Below, in pieces: positions 34,039-42,310 of a DNA stretch of 62,737 nt. Each line of letters opens with the position of its first letter. Positions within the stretch are counted from its first letter, which is position 1. A model generated the notes under the pieces. That model made no database searches. It was not told where the DNA came from and saw nothing but the letters and a program-made list of their open reading frames with translations. The DNA comes from a virus: IMG/VR virus record IMGVR_UViG_3300046458_000082, positions 1-62,737 of that record. The stretch is one strand, 5' to 3'. Both the position numbers and the translations under genes were made by a program.

Positions 34039-34649
34039 GCTGCCTGCCCCTTCTTCAGTTCTCGGGTCTTGGCCCGGTATTCGGCCTTGATGGTTTTGAT
34101 TTCTTCGACGGCGTACTTGCGGGGCTCATGAGGCCCTTCAAGCCATGCCACGGTTTCGGCGCCGATGCGCAGCACCAACCGGATGCGGTATTCGACCGCG
34201 TTTCCGGACAGGTTGCGGTTGCACTTCACGCACTGACGGTGAATGTTCAGTGGCTCGAATCGCAGCTCGGGGCAGGCGCCGACGGATCGGTAGTGGCCGG
34301 CGTCCCAGCGACTGCCGGTCATGAGGTCGCTGTCGTTCGGCATCGAGTCGCAACTGATGCACGGCAACTGCGAGTCACGCAGACGGACGTACTCGTTGAC
34401 GGCCGTCTGGGCTTCGCGCAAGTGATCCGCCCTGGTCTTCAGCTTCTCCTTGCGGACTTTGATCTCGCGTCGACCGATCTGGGCGATGGCCTTTCGGGCT
34501 TTCTCGGCGTTTGCCGGCGCCATGGCGAGCGCACACTTCGGGCTGCACACCGCCTGCCCCAATCGCTGCGGCGGGAAGCTGATGCCGCACGCTGGGTTCT
34601 TGCACTTCTTCGGCTTCGGGGCCTTCTTCTCCTTGTGGGCTACGCGCAT
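34035..34649 (-). CDS. ninG: NinG recombination protein (Rap)
   Basis: 204 aa. N-terminal zinc site CKNPACGISF ... CSPKCALAMA, then the typical LPCISCDSMP, WDAGHYRSVGACPELRF and NIHRQCVKCNRNLSGN of the NinG family. Lambda Rap/NinG is a structure-specific endonuclease that aids Red recombination. The RecT/exonuclease pair lies on the other early arm. Confidence 0.95.
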   Translation of the reverse strand: MRVAHKEKKAPKPKKCKNPACGISFPPQRLGQAVCSPKCALAMAPANAEKARKAIAQIGRREIKVRKEKLKTRADHLREAQTAVNEYVRLRDSQLPCISCDSMPNDSDLMTGSRWDAGHYRSVGACPELRFEPLNIHRQCVKCNRNLSGNAVEYRIRLVLRIGAETVAWLEGPHEPRKYAVEEIKTIKAEYRAKTRELKKGQAA

Positions 34650-34918
34650 GGTTCAGCCTCCTTGGCTTTCTGCTGCTCTGGGGTGAAGTCGCCGCGCAGC
34701 GGCATCAAGTGCTCAGGACGGAAGAAACCACCGCCGGCCTCCCCATCTCGATAGACAACCCAGCCGTCAAACTTTGGAGTAAACAGGCGTCCATCAGGTT
34801 CTTGAGCGGTCTGCCCCTTGCGCAGGAACATGTCGAGTTTCACCGTGGTCATTGCGGCAAAACCGAAGCTGGAAATGAGAGTGAGCGCCAGATCGCCCGG
34901 CTTAAAGTTATTGGTCAT
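34640..34918 (-). CDS. Hypothetical protein between ninB and ninG
   Basis: 92 aa (MTNNFKPGDLALTLISSFGF). KPGDLAL resembles a small beta-barrel start and FDGWVVYRDGEAGGGFFRPE fits a phage accessory protein. It overlaps both neighbours by 10-11 nt in a tight nin-type operon. Function unknown. Confidence 0.68.
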   Translation of the reverse strand: MTNNFKPGDLALTLISSFGFAAMTTVKLDMFLRKGQTAQEPDGRLFTPKFDGWVVYRDGEAGGGFFRPEHLMPLRGDFTPEQQKAKEAEPCA

Positions 34919-35315
34919 AGCGGCCGTCCCAGTGGTCAGTTGCGCTCCACTTCACGTCATGCTCGGCGCCGAAGGCATGCATCAGCTCGAACAGATCGCT
35001 GAACCACTTCTGCGACTGTTTGCGGGTCGACACGGCCATCACGACGAAGCCACCGTCGAGGCCAGGCTCCGCGCGCTGCTTCTCCAGAGAGGCGCTGAAA
35101 AGGCACTTCCAGTCCTCACTGCTCAGCTTCTTGCCGTGCCAGATGACCTGCTCGGATACGTCCTTGAGCATTGCCCACATCTTGCGGTTGCAGATGTCCG
35201 GGCGTTTCTCGTCGCGGATCACAACTACCTTCGGCTTGCTCAGGTCGATGGCGTGCAGCACACCGGCGAGGCGGTTGATGTCGCGCTGGTCACGGATTGT
35301 GTATTCGGGGTTCAT
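34908..35315 (-). CDS. ninB: NinB recombination protein (Orf)
   Basis: 135 aa. MWAMLKDVSEQVIWHGKKLS, EDWKCLFSASL and FSDLFELMHAFGAEHDVKWS are typical of NinB. Lambda Orf helps load recombination proteins on SSB-coated DNA. Its overlap with neighbours and pairing with NinG are normal for lambda-like early operons. Confidence 0.94.
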   Translation of the reverse strand: MNPEYTIRDQRDINRLAGVLHAIDLSKPKVVVIRDEKRPDICNRKMWAMLKDVSEQVIWHGKKLSSEDWKCLFSASLEKQRAEPGLDGGFVVMAVSTRKQSQKWFSDLFELMHAFGAEHDVKWSATDHWDGRYDQ

Positions 35316-35599
35316 GGCTGTACCGCCTGGCTCAAGGCGGTGTCGAGGATCGCGCGAGTTCCTTCAAACCCCGCGTATTCATCCCAGTATTCGCGCTGCA
35401 CAGAATCACGAACGCCACTCAGCGCATTACGCAGCGCCTCGTTCTCGGCCAGCAGCTCGAGCGACACCTCCTCCACGGTTTTTTCGCCGAGGAATTCCTG
35501 CAACGCCTCGGTGTTGCGCTTCCAGTCGGCGCAGTCCGCGCTCCACGATGCGGGTTCAGCCCACAGCAGCTTCTGGAGCTTCTTTTTATCAATGGTCAT
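35312..35599 (-). CDS. Small early protein, perhaps Ea22-like
   Basis: 95 aa, acidic and helical (VEEVSLELLAENEALRNALS). The leucine/glutamate block resembles Ead/Ea22-like early proteins, but the match is short. Overlaps the NinB and P-position genes by 4 nt each. Function unknown. Confidence 0.6.
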   Translation of the reverse strand: MTIDKKKLQKLLWAEPASWSADCADWKRNTEALQEFLGEKTVEEVSLELLAENEALRNALSGVRDSVQREYWDEYAGFEGTRAILDTALSQAVQP

Positions 35600-36393
35600 C
35601 TGCTGGTTTCCTTTCCTTGCAACGCTGCGACCTGTGCGCGAAATCGGCGCCGGCGCAGGTATATGTCGACTCGCGCTGCTTGAGCTTTTTTCAGCCTTTG
35701 GCGTGCCTGCTGTTTTTGGTTGCCTTCAATGATCGAGCGGACTTCTGCCAACTTCTCTCGCACTCTTGGAGAGGCCTCGACCACTCGCCCTGTCAGCAAT
35801 CCGGCAATGGCCTGGCCGTCAGCGCTAACTGCTGAAACGCGCAGATCTGTTAGATGCTGATCGCCTGCTTGCTGGCTAATTAGCTGCATACGCACAGCCG
35901 ACTCAATCGCAGTGATCCTCCGAACTGGATCATGGCCGAGCGATACGCTCCAACTTGGCGGAGCCGCATCCGAGCGAGCCCGGATCACCAAACGCTCGTA
36001 GGCGCTAATGAACGCCATGCGCGCACCGACCTTGTCGCCGGCATCGAGAATCGGTTTTGCGGCAGCCAGCGCAAGCTGGATCTCGTCGGTCAGCACCACG
36101 GTTTCGAACTCGTCGTTCGTAGTCATGGCGATCGCCCATGCTTCGTCTTTGCCCGGGCGACCGTCAGCGGCCTGCACGCGCTGGAGAATGTCAGCCATCG
36201 CCAGCTTGCCCTTCACCTCGAAGCGACAGGCCTTCAGCGCGGCTTTCACGGTGGGCACTGAGTAAGCGCATAGGTCTTCCGCCATCATCGCCGCGGTGCC
36301 TGGATTCATTTCCTGACCCATGGCTTCAGCGGTGGCACAGATCGCAGCAGCAAGCCCGGCGACCTGCTGATCGTTCATTTCAAAGGTATTCAT
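35596..36393 (-). CDS. P-position replication-associated protein
   Basis: 265 aa. No motif for an ATPase is visible. The first 90 residues (AMMAEDLCAYSVPTVKAALK, CRFEVKGKLAMADILQRV) resemble the loader/adaptor proteins coded after the initiator in Pseudomonas lambda-like phages. It follows the O-like gene with a 14-nt overlap, the place of lambda P (helicase loader). The role is inferred from order. Ends in a strongly basic C-terminus. Confidence 0.62.
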   Translation of the reverse strand: MNTFEMNDQQVAGLAAAICATAEAMGQEMNPGTAAMMAEDLCAYSVPTVKAALKACRFEVKGKLAMADILQRVQAADGRPGKDEAWAIAMTTNDEFETVVLTDEIQLALAAAKPILDAGDKVGARMAFISAYERLVIRARSDAAPPSWSVSLGHDPVRRITAIESAVRMQLISQQAGDQHLTDLRVSAVSADGQAIAGLLTGRVVEASPRVREKLAEVRSIIEGNQKQQARQRLKKAQAARVDIYLRRRRFRAQVAALQGKETSR

Positions 36394-37351
36394 TGCGCTC
36401 CCCTGCTTGGCGATTGGCCAAAACTATTTGCGCGGCCTGTTCGGCGGCGGAGACATTCGCCTCGGTGCGTTCCATTTGGCGTGCGGTAGTCCCGTTGATG
36501 CGCTGACCGGTCACCCACTGGGTGTGGTAGCTCTCGGCGTTGGCCAGCAGTTCGTTGAGGCTGTGGCACTTGCGCAGCACTGCGGCATCGGCGGTTTTCA
36601 GGAAGTGTGCAGCGACGTGGTGAGCGACATCGGCACCGAGGCGGTCGACCAGTTGACCGAGCTGGCCACCAACCTTGGCGTTCCACACCGGCCAGGTGCT
36701 GTAGCGCTTGCGGTAGGCCATGGCGTAGTTCGCCCAGACCTTGAAGGTTTTGCAGGACTGGTCTTTCGGGCCAGGCATGTCGGCGGGAATCTCAACCCGT
36801 GGCGTATCGGTACGATCAACCACCAGCACCAGATTGCGGGCCGGCTTGTCCGGGCTGCCTTGCAAGTCCTGACTGGTATTCTGATTGGTACCCTGATGAT
36901 TGGTATCCTGATTTGTCGGAAATTTTTCCGACCCTTGCTCGGATTTTTCTCCGACCTTGCTCGGATTTTTTTCCGAGGTAGATCGGATTTTTTTCCGACC
37001 TTCGTTCTTTGGTGGGGTCGGATATTTTTCCGACCCATCCAGCTTCTGGTTCCACTCGATTGCTTTCTCGGTGAGGCGAAACAGAGTGATGTTCGAAGTG
37101 CTGGAAAGCTCAATCAAACCGGCTTCTTCCAGGGCCTTCAGCATGCGGTAGGCAGTGTCTGGCTTATCAGTGAGTAGCGGCAGCTCCTCGGTGATCTTTG
37201 CCTTGCTCAGCGCGAAGAAGATCCCGTCGTCAGTCTTGATTGGCTTGGTCCAGCTCGGGCAGCCGTAGACGAAGGCGAACAGCAGGGCCTGCTGAGAATT
37301 CAGCCCCCACTCCAGCGCCTTCACCTGATTGATCGTGACGGTGAATTGCAT
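36380..37351 (-). CDS. O-like replication initiator with internal origin
   Basis: 323 aa from ATG 37351 (MQFTVTINQVKALEW). An N-terminal winged helix region (residues about 10-100: LTDKPDTAYRMLKALEEAGL) is followed by a Lys/Ser/Pro-rich linker (about 105-165) and a C-terminal domain with WANYAMAYRKRYSTWPVWN. The linker DNA carries five iterons (36915-37035), as in lambda O. The protein should bind these iterons and recruit the next gene's product. Longer frames upstream lack a start site. Confidence 0.82.
   Translation of the reverse strand: MQFTVTINQVKALEWGLNSQQALLFAFVYGCPSWTKPIKTDDGIFFALSKAKITEELPLLTDKPDTAYRMLKALEEAGLIELSSTSNITLFRLTEKAIEWNQKLDGSEKYPTPPKNEGRKKIRSTSEKNPSKVGEKSEQGSEKFPTNQDTNHQGTNQNTSQDLQGSPDKPARNLVLVVDRTDTPRVEIPADMPGPKDQSCKTFKVWANYAMAYRKRYSTWPVWNAKVGGQLGQLVDRLGADVAHHVAAHFLKTADAAVLRKCHSLNELLANAESYHTQWVTGQRINGTTARQMERTEANVSAAEQAAQIVLANRQAGERNEYL
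36915..37035. repeat. Five 19-bp iterons inside the O-like gene (candidate origin)
   Basis: Iterons at 36915-36933, 36938-36956, 36960-36978, 36982-37000 and 37017-37035. Each follows TCGGA-A/T tract-TCCGA and is itself an inverted repeat. The first four are 22-23 bp apart. An AT-rich run of shorter direct repeats (GATTGGTA) lies beside them at 36880-36912. Lambda ori has four 19-bp iterons in O. Confidence 0.88.
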
Positions 37352-37385
37352 GTCAGGTGTTCCTGACGCTAGGAGCAAAGAAATA

Positions 37386-37429
37386 GATGCGCGACACGTT
37401 TTTCGAATTTTGAAAACGTGTCGCGACAT
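37386..37429. promoter_or_regulatory. Bipartite palindrome, copy 2 (upstream of the O-like gene)
   Basis: Half-site CGCGACAC at 37390-37397 and GTGTCGCGACAT at 37418-37429; centres 32 bp apart, spacer 20 bp and almost palindromic itself (GTTTT...AAAAC). It lies 35-78 bp upstream of the initiator start. Same design as 31664-31707 and 48868-48911. Confidence 0.78.
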
Positions 37430-37530
37430 TGTTCGGGGTATTGCTCGAATTGTGTTGGCTCTGCATAATCGGGCCTCTCTAGTTTTGCGAATCAGCCGAC
37501 CTTCTCCGTCGGCTTTTTTGTGCACGCTGT

Positions 37531-38145
37531 TCAGGCGATCTTCAAATTCAGTCGGTGTTTCGCGATCAGGGCTTCTGCCTTCCGGCCCAATTCCCCTGCC
37601 CGCGCTTCTACCTGGCGGCACTGCTCAGCGAACGCTGGCAGGTGCGGAAGGTCCTCTTCGCACATCACCTGGTCGTCAAAAACTTCGCTGCCGGTATCGA
37701 TCACGTCGCCCAAAGCACGGATAAGTGCACCGAAGCTTCTGTTGGCGCATTGGTCGTTCTGCATCTGGCGGGCACCGATCAGTCCGTGACGCCCCGCCAG
37801 TTCATTGATGCAGTGATCACGGAATTCTGGCTCCAGAGCATTCACCCAGGACTCTTCCAGCCAAGACGGCATTTCCTGATCGCCCGAAAGCCAGCGCTGC
37901 ACGCGCTTCAACCAGCGGCCTGTCGCCTTCACGAACTCGCTTACCTCGCCGGTCAGCTCTGGCGAATTGAAGTCAGGAACTTCCTTCTTCTTAGCGCGCT
38001 CAGGAATCGATAGGTGCAGCTCGCGACTCAGCGCTTGGGCGAAATCGTCTTGGCTCAAGCTGGTTCGGGCGATCTGGTTTTGGGCGTGGGCGACCAGGAC
38101 CTGATCACGGGGTTGTACGGTGTGTCTGGAACTGGACGTTTCCAT
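37531..38145 (-). CDS. Early protein in CII position
   Basis: 204 aa. No helix-turn-helix is evident; the sequence is helical and Trp/Arg-rich in the middle (KATGRWLKRVQRWLSG). It is first after cro in the leftward early operon, where lambda has cII, so a regulatory role is possible but not supported by motif. I do not recognise a family. Confidence 0.6.
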   Translation of the reverse strand: METSSSRHTVQPRDQVLVAHAQNQIARTSLSQDDFAQALSRELHLSIPERAKKKEVPDFNSPELTGEVSEFVKATGRWLKRVQRWLSGDQEMPSWLEESWVNALEPEFRDHCINELAGRHGLIGARQMQNDQCANRSFGALIRALGDVIDTGSEVFDDQVMCEEDLPHLPAFAEQCRQVEARAGELGRKAEALIAKHRLNLKIA

Positions 38146-38195
38146 AGGGACTTTTCTCTTCTAATCTGACTTCAATGAATCCGCGGACATAGATA

Positions 38196-38375
38196 TCAGG
38201 CAGCCTGAGCTTTCTTCGCTGCCTTGAACTTGCCCTTGGAAAGCACCTGAATCTGGTATTGCCGGGATTCGGGAATTGTTTCTCCCCACATCGTCACGGC
38301 GCTTGGACGTATGCCTAAGGCCTGCGCCAGTTTTGTCTTGCTGCCGAAAAATTCGGCGACTTCATGCGTATTCAT
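38196..38375 (-). CDS. cro: Cro-like repressor
   Basis: 59 aa, start at 38375 with GAGGA upstream. MNTHEVAEFFGSKTKLAQAL then GIRPSAVTMWGETIPESRQY is a compact Cro/YdaS HTH. It is divergent from cI with three operator-like sites between them. As in lambda, Cro would commit to lytic growth by blocking cI transcription. Confidence 0.9.
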   Translation of the reverse strand: MNTHEVAEFFGSKTKLAQALGIRPSAVTMWGETIPESRQYQIQVLSKGKFKAAKKAQAA

Positions 38376-38402
38376 TTCGCATCCTCGTTCGACTCTGACG
38401 CA

Positions 38403-38431
38403 ATTTCAGCATGCTTAATTTAATGGGTCAA
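38403..38431 (-). promoter_or_regulatory. Leftward early promoter candidate for cro
   Basis: TTGACC (complement of 38426-38431), 17-bp gap, TGAAAT (complement of 38403-38408). The -10 overlaps operator 38405-38418, so a repressor there would shut it. Confidence 0.65.
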
Positions 38432-38474
38432 CATGGATTTTTTCCTACTGCATGCTTAAATTCAGTTAACTTAA
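38405..38474. promoter_or_regulatory. Operator region 1: three CI/Cro-type sites
   Basis: TTCAGCATGCTTAA (38405-38418), TACTGCATGCTTAA (38446-38459) and TTCAGTTAACTTAA (38461-38474). All fit an imperfect palindrome around GCATGC. The same consensus occurs three times at 42963-43021. Confidence 0.85.
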
Positions 38475-38485
38475 TATTGAGTCCA
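38472..38485 (+). promoter_or_regulatory. cI promoter -10 with leaderless start
   Basis: TAATAT at 38472-38477 lies 7 bp before the cI ATG, and no ribosome site exists. The transcript would begin at or next to the ATG, as for lambda PRM. The -10 overlaps the third operator; the -35 (TGCATG) is poor, fitting an activated promoter. Confidence 0.6.
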
Positions 38486-39141
38486 TGGAAAGACATGAAC
38501 GTATTGCCCGAGCCATACAGCTCAGCGGGAAAAAGAAAGGGGAGATTGCAGCGCTATGCGGTGTTGCAAACTCTGCAGTCACTCAATGGATTACTGGTGA
38601 GAGCAAAAGCCTCCGACCAGAAAATCTTTACGCCCTCGCGGATGCCACTGGCTTCGAAGCTGAGTGGCTTGGCGTTGGTCGAGGTCCGGAGCGAAAGCGC
38701 GGCGTGCCAGGAAATCTGGGTGATGCTGACATGCGAGAGCAGAAATTCCGCTACCCAGTAATTAGCTGGGTTGCCGCCGGCGCATGGTCTGAAGCTGTTG
38801 AACCCTATCCGACCGGTTTCTCGGACAACTATGAGTTTTCGGAGTACGACTCCAAAGGCCCCGCATTCTGGCTAACAGTCAAAGGCGACTCAATGACGGC
38901 ACCCGCCGGCCAGAGCATCACGGAAGGCACCCTAATTCTCGTCGACACCGAAGCTGAGGTCGCGCCGGGTAAGCTGGTCGTAGCTAAGCTGCCAGATAGC
39001 AACGAAGCCACATTCAAGAAGCTCGTCAGCGACGGCGGGAGGTTGTTCCTCAAGCCGTTGAACCCTGGCTATCCGATTGAACCGTTCGACGAGAATTGTC
39101 GGATCGTTGGCATAGTGGTGCGTGCGCTGCAGAAGTTCTGA
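38485..39141 (+). CDS. cI: CI-type repressor, S24 self-cleaving
   Basis: 218 aa. HTH at residues about 14-60 (GKKKGEIAALCGVANSAVTQ). Cleavage site Ala98-Gly99 in WVAAGAW, catalytic Ser136 in GDSM, and Lys178 in EATFKKL, as in LexA/CI. RecA-stimulated cleavage would induce the prophage on DNA damage. It is divergent from cro. The start directly follows its -10, so the mRNA is probably leaderless. Confidence 0.96.
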   Translation: MERHERIARAIQLSGKKKGEIAALCGVANSAVTQWITGESKSLRPENLYALADATGFEAEWLGVGRGPERKRGVPGNLGDADMREQKFRYPVISWVAAGAWSEAVEPYPTGFSDNYEFSEYDSKGPAFWLTVKGDSMTAPAGQSITEGTLILVDTEAEVAPGKLVVAKLPDSNEATFKKLVSDGGRLFLKPLNPGYPIEPFDENCRIVGIVVRALQKF

Positions 39142-39236
39142 TAAAGCCCAGCATTCATCGGTAATCTGACCATGTCGCTACTCAGTGATCACTTGAGCTG
39201 ATAGCGCAAACCCTACTACATAGGAAACACCGGCAG

Positions 39237-39488
39237 ATGACAGATCTGATGCAGCAGCTCGATGGCCCAAGAACCGCGCAGCAAGAGCTGTTCTACGACC
39301 TGGAGGACGCTATGGCGATCATCGGCTGGTCAGTAACCGAATTGACTGCAATTGCCGGGTGTGCGCGGTCACCTGATGAAGCCGTTACCTTGATGAAGAT
39401 GGGTGCGCTGCTAGGTGCTCAGCAGGAAAAGCTTCGCGGCTATGCGAATGAGGTGAAGGCGGGAAGAATTGCGCGGGAAAAGGCTTAG
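39237..39488 (+). CDS. Hypothetical protein downstream of cI
   Basis: 83 aa with AGGAAA upstream. Mostly helical and acidic (QQELFYDLEDAMAIIGWSVT). No family recognised. It sits between cI and the defence-type cassette, a place often used for lysogenic-conversion genes. Confidence 0.65.
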   Translation: MTDLMQQLDGPRTAQQELFYDLEDAMAIIGWSVTELTAIAGCARSPDEAVTLMKMGALLGAQQEKLRGYANEVKAGRIAREKA

Positions 39489-39574
39489 AAAACTAAACGC
39501 TCATGTACTCAGGCGATTTGTGGGCAGAAAAAAAGAACGTAAATATCTCGTATAGAATTTCAGGGAAGGCAAGA

Positions 39575-41326
39575 ATGAGTAATAAAAAACGCACCGACAA
39601 TGATTTCTCATACGTGCAAAAAATTAATATTACTCATTTTCGCGGACTTAAAAACCTAGCCATCCCTCTCGGCAAACGAATAACATTACTTTGCGGTAAA
39701 AACGGCACGTCAAAATCATCAATACTAGGAATAGCCGCTCAAGTTTTTAGCTTTGAAAAAGACTACGTTAAAGACGAGCAACTGTCATTCCAAACGCTGA
39801 CTGGCGCTAAATTTGAATCTCGAGTTTCTGAGCATTTTCGCCTTTCTAAGAAATTTGACAGGCCAGACTCAATGGAGACCTCAGTATCAATTTACGACGG
39901 ATACACATCTGCCGAGGCCGAGTTAACTCTTAAACTATATGATTCCAAAGACAGGAATAAGCCACGGCCAATCGTTCGGGGAAACACGCTATCCGAAGGT
40001 GAAAACACGAGCAGGAATGCAACGCACCCAGTTATTTATTTAAGTCTTAAGCGACTAACGCCTATATCTCAGCGAGCGAAGTATGCGGAGCATGATATAG
40101 ACTTCCTCGCTGAAAACAGGCGTGAGTTTGTATCGCTGAGCAACAGACTACTCAGCAAAAGATCAGCAACATCTGTAACAGCGACAACTGGCACGATTAA
40201 ATCTGCTGCTGCCCACGGTACAAACTATGACCACGACTCGGTTTCAGCGGGCGAGGATAATGCGGGCCAAATACTACTAGCCATATTTTCTTTCAGAAAG
40301 CTGAAGGCTGAATACCCTGAATACAAGGGCGGCTTATTACTAATCGACGAAGCTGACGCAGGCTTGTTTCCCGCAGCACAACGACAACTAATCCAAATTC
40401 TTACAGAAGAGTGCAAAGATTTAAATATTCAAGTTATTATGACATCCCACTCTCCGACGATGATCGAAGACATTCAAAAGCTCAGCCTCCTCGATAGCGC
40501 CAATTATCAAAATATCTATTTGAGCGATAGCTATGGTCCGATACAGATTTTTGAGAATGTAACTTGGCCACAAATTTATGCGGATCTTCACGTCCAGCCA
40601 ATCCTAATTGATACCGATTTATTACCTCAAATAAATCTATACTTTGAAGACAAAGAAGCGAGTGATTTTTACGCAGCAATTATTACAGACAGGACAATTA
40701 ATAAGATAACTAACCCACTTAAAGATATAGCGCTAGGCTGCTCTGAGTACATCAAACTCGTAAAGCGAAAGATTCCGGAATTTCGTATAAAAAGCCTAAT
40801 CATCCTCGATGGAGATGTGGAAGGCACAAAAGAATTTGATAGCATTCTCAAACTACCTGGCAATCTTCCGCCAGATCAACTTATCTTCGAGTTCCTTTAC
40901 AATCTTGCGCCAGACGACGCATATTGGAAAAACCGTTTAGGTTTCACAAAGCCGGTATTTTTATCTTTGTGCCAGAAGCTTGCCGACACATTAGCAATTG
41001 ATCCTGCTGACGAAAAAATAGATATGGCAAAGCTCGTTTCTGCGCACAGCAAGTCATCCGGCCCAGAGGATCAGCGCTTGCGAAGTCATTTCAAGCTTTT
41101 TGCGAATGACAAAACGTTTCTGAGCATGGTCTCAGGGGGCGCAGCGAATAATCCTTACAGGGCTTGGGCAAAGCATCACCCCGAGCTGTGCGAGGAGTTC
41201 AGAAGTTCGTTAAGGAAAGGGCTCCGTAACGCAATGGTGAATGGCTTCGGCATTGACCCGGCAATGCTTAAGGCTCTCGATGACCCAGAAGACTTGAAAA
41301 AAACCAAATCCAAGGTTTCCGAATAG
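39575..41326 (+). CDS. OLD-like AAA ATPase with TOPRIM-like nuclease part
   Basis: 583 aa from ATG 39575 with GGAAGG upstream. ATPase: Walker A GKNGTSKSS (41-49), ABC-signature-like SAGEDNAGQ (224-232), Walker B LLLIDEAD (254-261), and SHS (291-293). The C-terminal half shows a TOPRIM-like set: FEDKEASDFY (357-366) and LIILDGDVEG (408-417). This is the OLD/GajA-type layout, linked to phage defence. Clearly more AT-rich than neighbours. It sits between cI and the early region, with a Dam-type methylase behind. Substrate and trigger unknown. Confidence 0.82.
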   Translation: MSNKKRTDNDFSYVQKINITHFRGLKNLAIPLGKRITLLCGKNGTSKSSILGIAAQVFSFEKDYVKDEQLSFQTLTGAKFESRVSEHFRLSKKFDRPDSMETSVSIYDGYTSAEAELTLKLYDSKDRNKPRPIVRGNTLSEGENTSRNATHPVIYLSLKRLTPISQRAKYAEHDIDFLAENRREFVSLSNRLLSKRSATSVTATTGTIKSAAAHGTNYDHDSVSAGEDNAGQILLAIFSFRKLKAEYPEYKGGLLLIDEADAGLFPAAQRQLIQILTEECKDLNIQVIMTSHSPTMIEDIQKLSLLDSANYQNIYLSDSYGPIQIFENVTWPQIYADLHVQPILIDTDLLPQINLYFEDKEASDFYAAIITDRTINKITNPLKDIALGCSEYIKLVKRKIPEFRIKSLIILDGDVEGTKEFDSILKLPGNLPPDQLIFEFLYNLAPDDAYWKNRLGFTKPVFLSLCQKLADTLAIDPADEKIDMAKLVSAHSKSSGPEDQRLRSHFKLFANDKTFLSMVSGGAANNPYRAWAKHHPELCEEFRSSLRKGLRNAMVNGFGIDPAMLKALDDPEDLKKTKSKVSE

Positions 41327-41390
41327 GGCTGGCCAAGTATACTGCCGGCCGTTAAACTGAGGTTGCGCACACCTCAAAGGATGAGACCAA

Positions 41391-42269
41391 ATGTACTCCA
41401 ACAAGCTGTATAGCCCCCTACGCTACCCTGGCGGTAAGGCTCGATTCGCGCCTTTCATCGCAGAGGTGATGCGGGCTAATGGCCTGGAGGGCGGACACTA
41501 TCTCGAACCATTTGCCGGCGGGGCCGGCGTTGCCCTTGAGCTTCTGTTCGAGGGACACGCGACGCATATCCATATTAATGATCTCGATCCGGCCGTATTC
41601 GCCTTTTGGTCAGCCGCGACTGCCGATCCGGACGGAATCTTAAAGCTTCTCAGGGACACGCCAATCACTATGGAGCAATGGCATCACTGGCGTTCAGTGA
41701 TGCTTGAACAAGCGCCTGACCTATCCCTTGCGCAGAGGGGCTTTGCAACACTTTTTGTGAACCGCACGAACCGATCAGGCATCCTCAAGGGTGGAGTTAT
41801 CGGGGGGAAGGCACAGACCGGCGCCTACAAACTTGACGCTCGGTTTAGCAAAGAAATGATTGCTGCCAGGCTTGAACGAATCGCGCTGAATGCAGATCGG
41901 ATTTCGGTATATTGCGAGGATGCATTTCTTTTGCTCGGCCGAGCAGCAGAGTTTCTGCCCGACCAATCGCTGATCTACCTTGATCCGCCCTATTACGTTA
42001 AGGGGCGTGGCCTATACCGAAATTTCTATAAGCACGATGACCATCTGCAAATCGCTCAATTACTGCAGTCGCCTGACTTCAAGAGACCATGGGTAGTCTC
42101 GTACGATAGCGCACCAGAAATCTGCGAAATGTACAGCCAGAACGAAGCACTGACTTACGGACTTCACTACACCGCCCAAGCGCGATATGTAGGCGATGAG
42201 GTTATGTTCTTCAAAGAAGGCATTTCTGTACCTGATGCGAAAATTCCTAGAGCCACTGTGGCTGCCTAA
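41391..42269 (+). CDS. D12 class adenine-N6 DNA methyltransferase (Dam type)
   Basis: 292 aa. LRYPGGKARF and PFAGGAG (40-46) form motifs X/I for SAM binding; LDPPYY (197-202) is catalytic motif IV. AAAGGA precedes the ATG. It starts 64 bp after the OLD-like gene and ends at a terminator, so the two form one cassette. It could protect phage or host DNA from the upstream nuclease, or just change methylation. GATC as target is probable by family, not proven. Confidence 0.92.
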   Translation: MYSNKLYSPLRYPGGKARFAPFIAEVMRANGLEGGHYLEPFAGGAGVALELLFEGHATHIHINDLDPAVFAFWSAATADPDGILKLLRDTPITMEQWHHWRSVMLEQAPDLSLAQRGFATLFVNRTNRSGILKGGVIGGKAQTGAYKLDARFSKEMIAARLERIALNADRISVYCEDAFLLLGRAAEFLPDQSLIYLDPPYYVKGRGLYRNFYKHDDHLQIAQLLQSPDFKRPWVVSYDSAPEICEMYSQNEALTYGLHYTAQARYVGDEVMFFKEGISVPDAKIPRATVAA

Positions 42270-42275
42270 CACTAT

Positions 42276-42299
42276 GCCCGGCCCAGCGCCGGGCTTCTT
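42276..42299 (+). terminator. Terminator of the OLD-methylase cassette
   Basis: Stem GCCCGGC / GCCGGGC with CCAGC loop, followed by TTCTT. Closes the plus-strand cassette. Confidence 0.78.
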
Positions 42300-42310
42300 G
42301 CTTCTAACCT

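Noticed and set aside
36915-37035. Series of transcription terminators
   Set aside because: The hairpins have A/T loops but no T runs after the stems and repeat at a 22-bp period; iterons explain them better.
36880-37036. CRISPR-like array
   Set aside because: The repeats are 19 bp with 3-16 bp gaps inside a coding sequence; spacing and symmetry fit replication iterons, and no cas gene is present. No CRISPR array was seen anywhere in the window.
41391-42269. Complete type II restriction-modification system with the upstream gene
   Set aside because: The upstream protein is an ATPase with TOPRIM-like motifs, not a typical type II endonuclease; only a looser defence pairing can be proposed.
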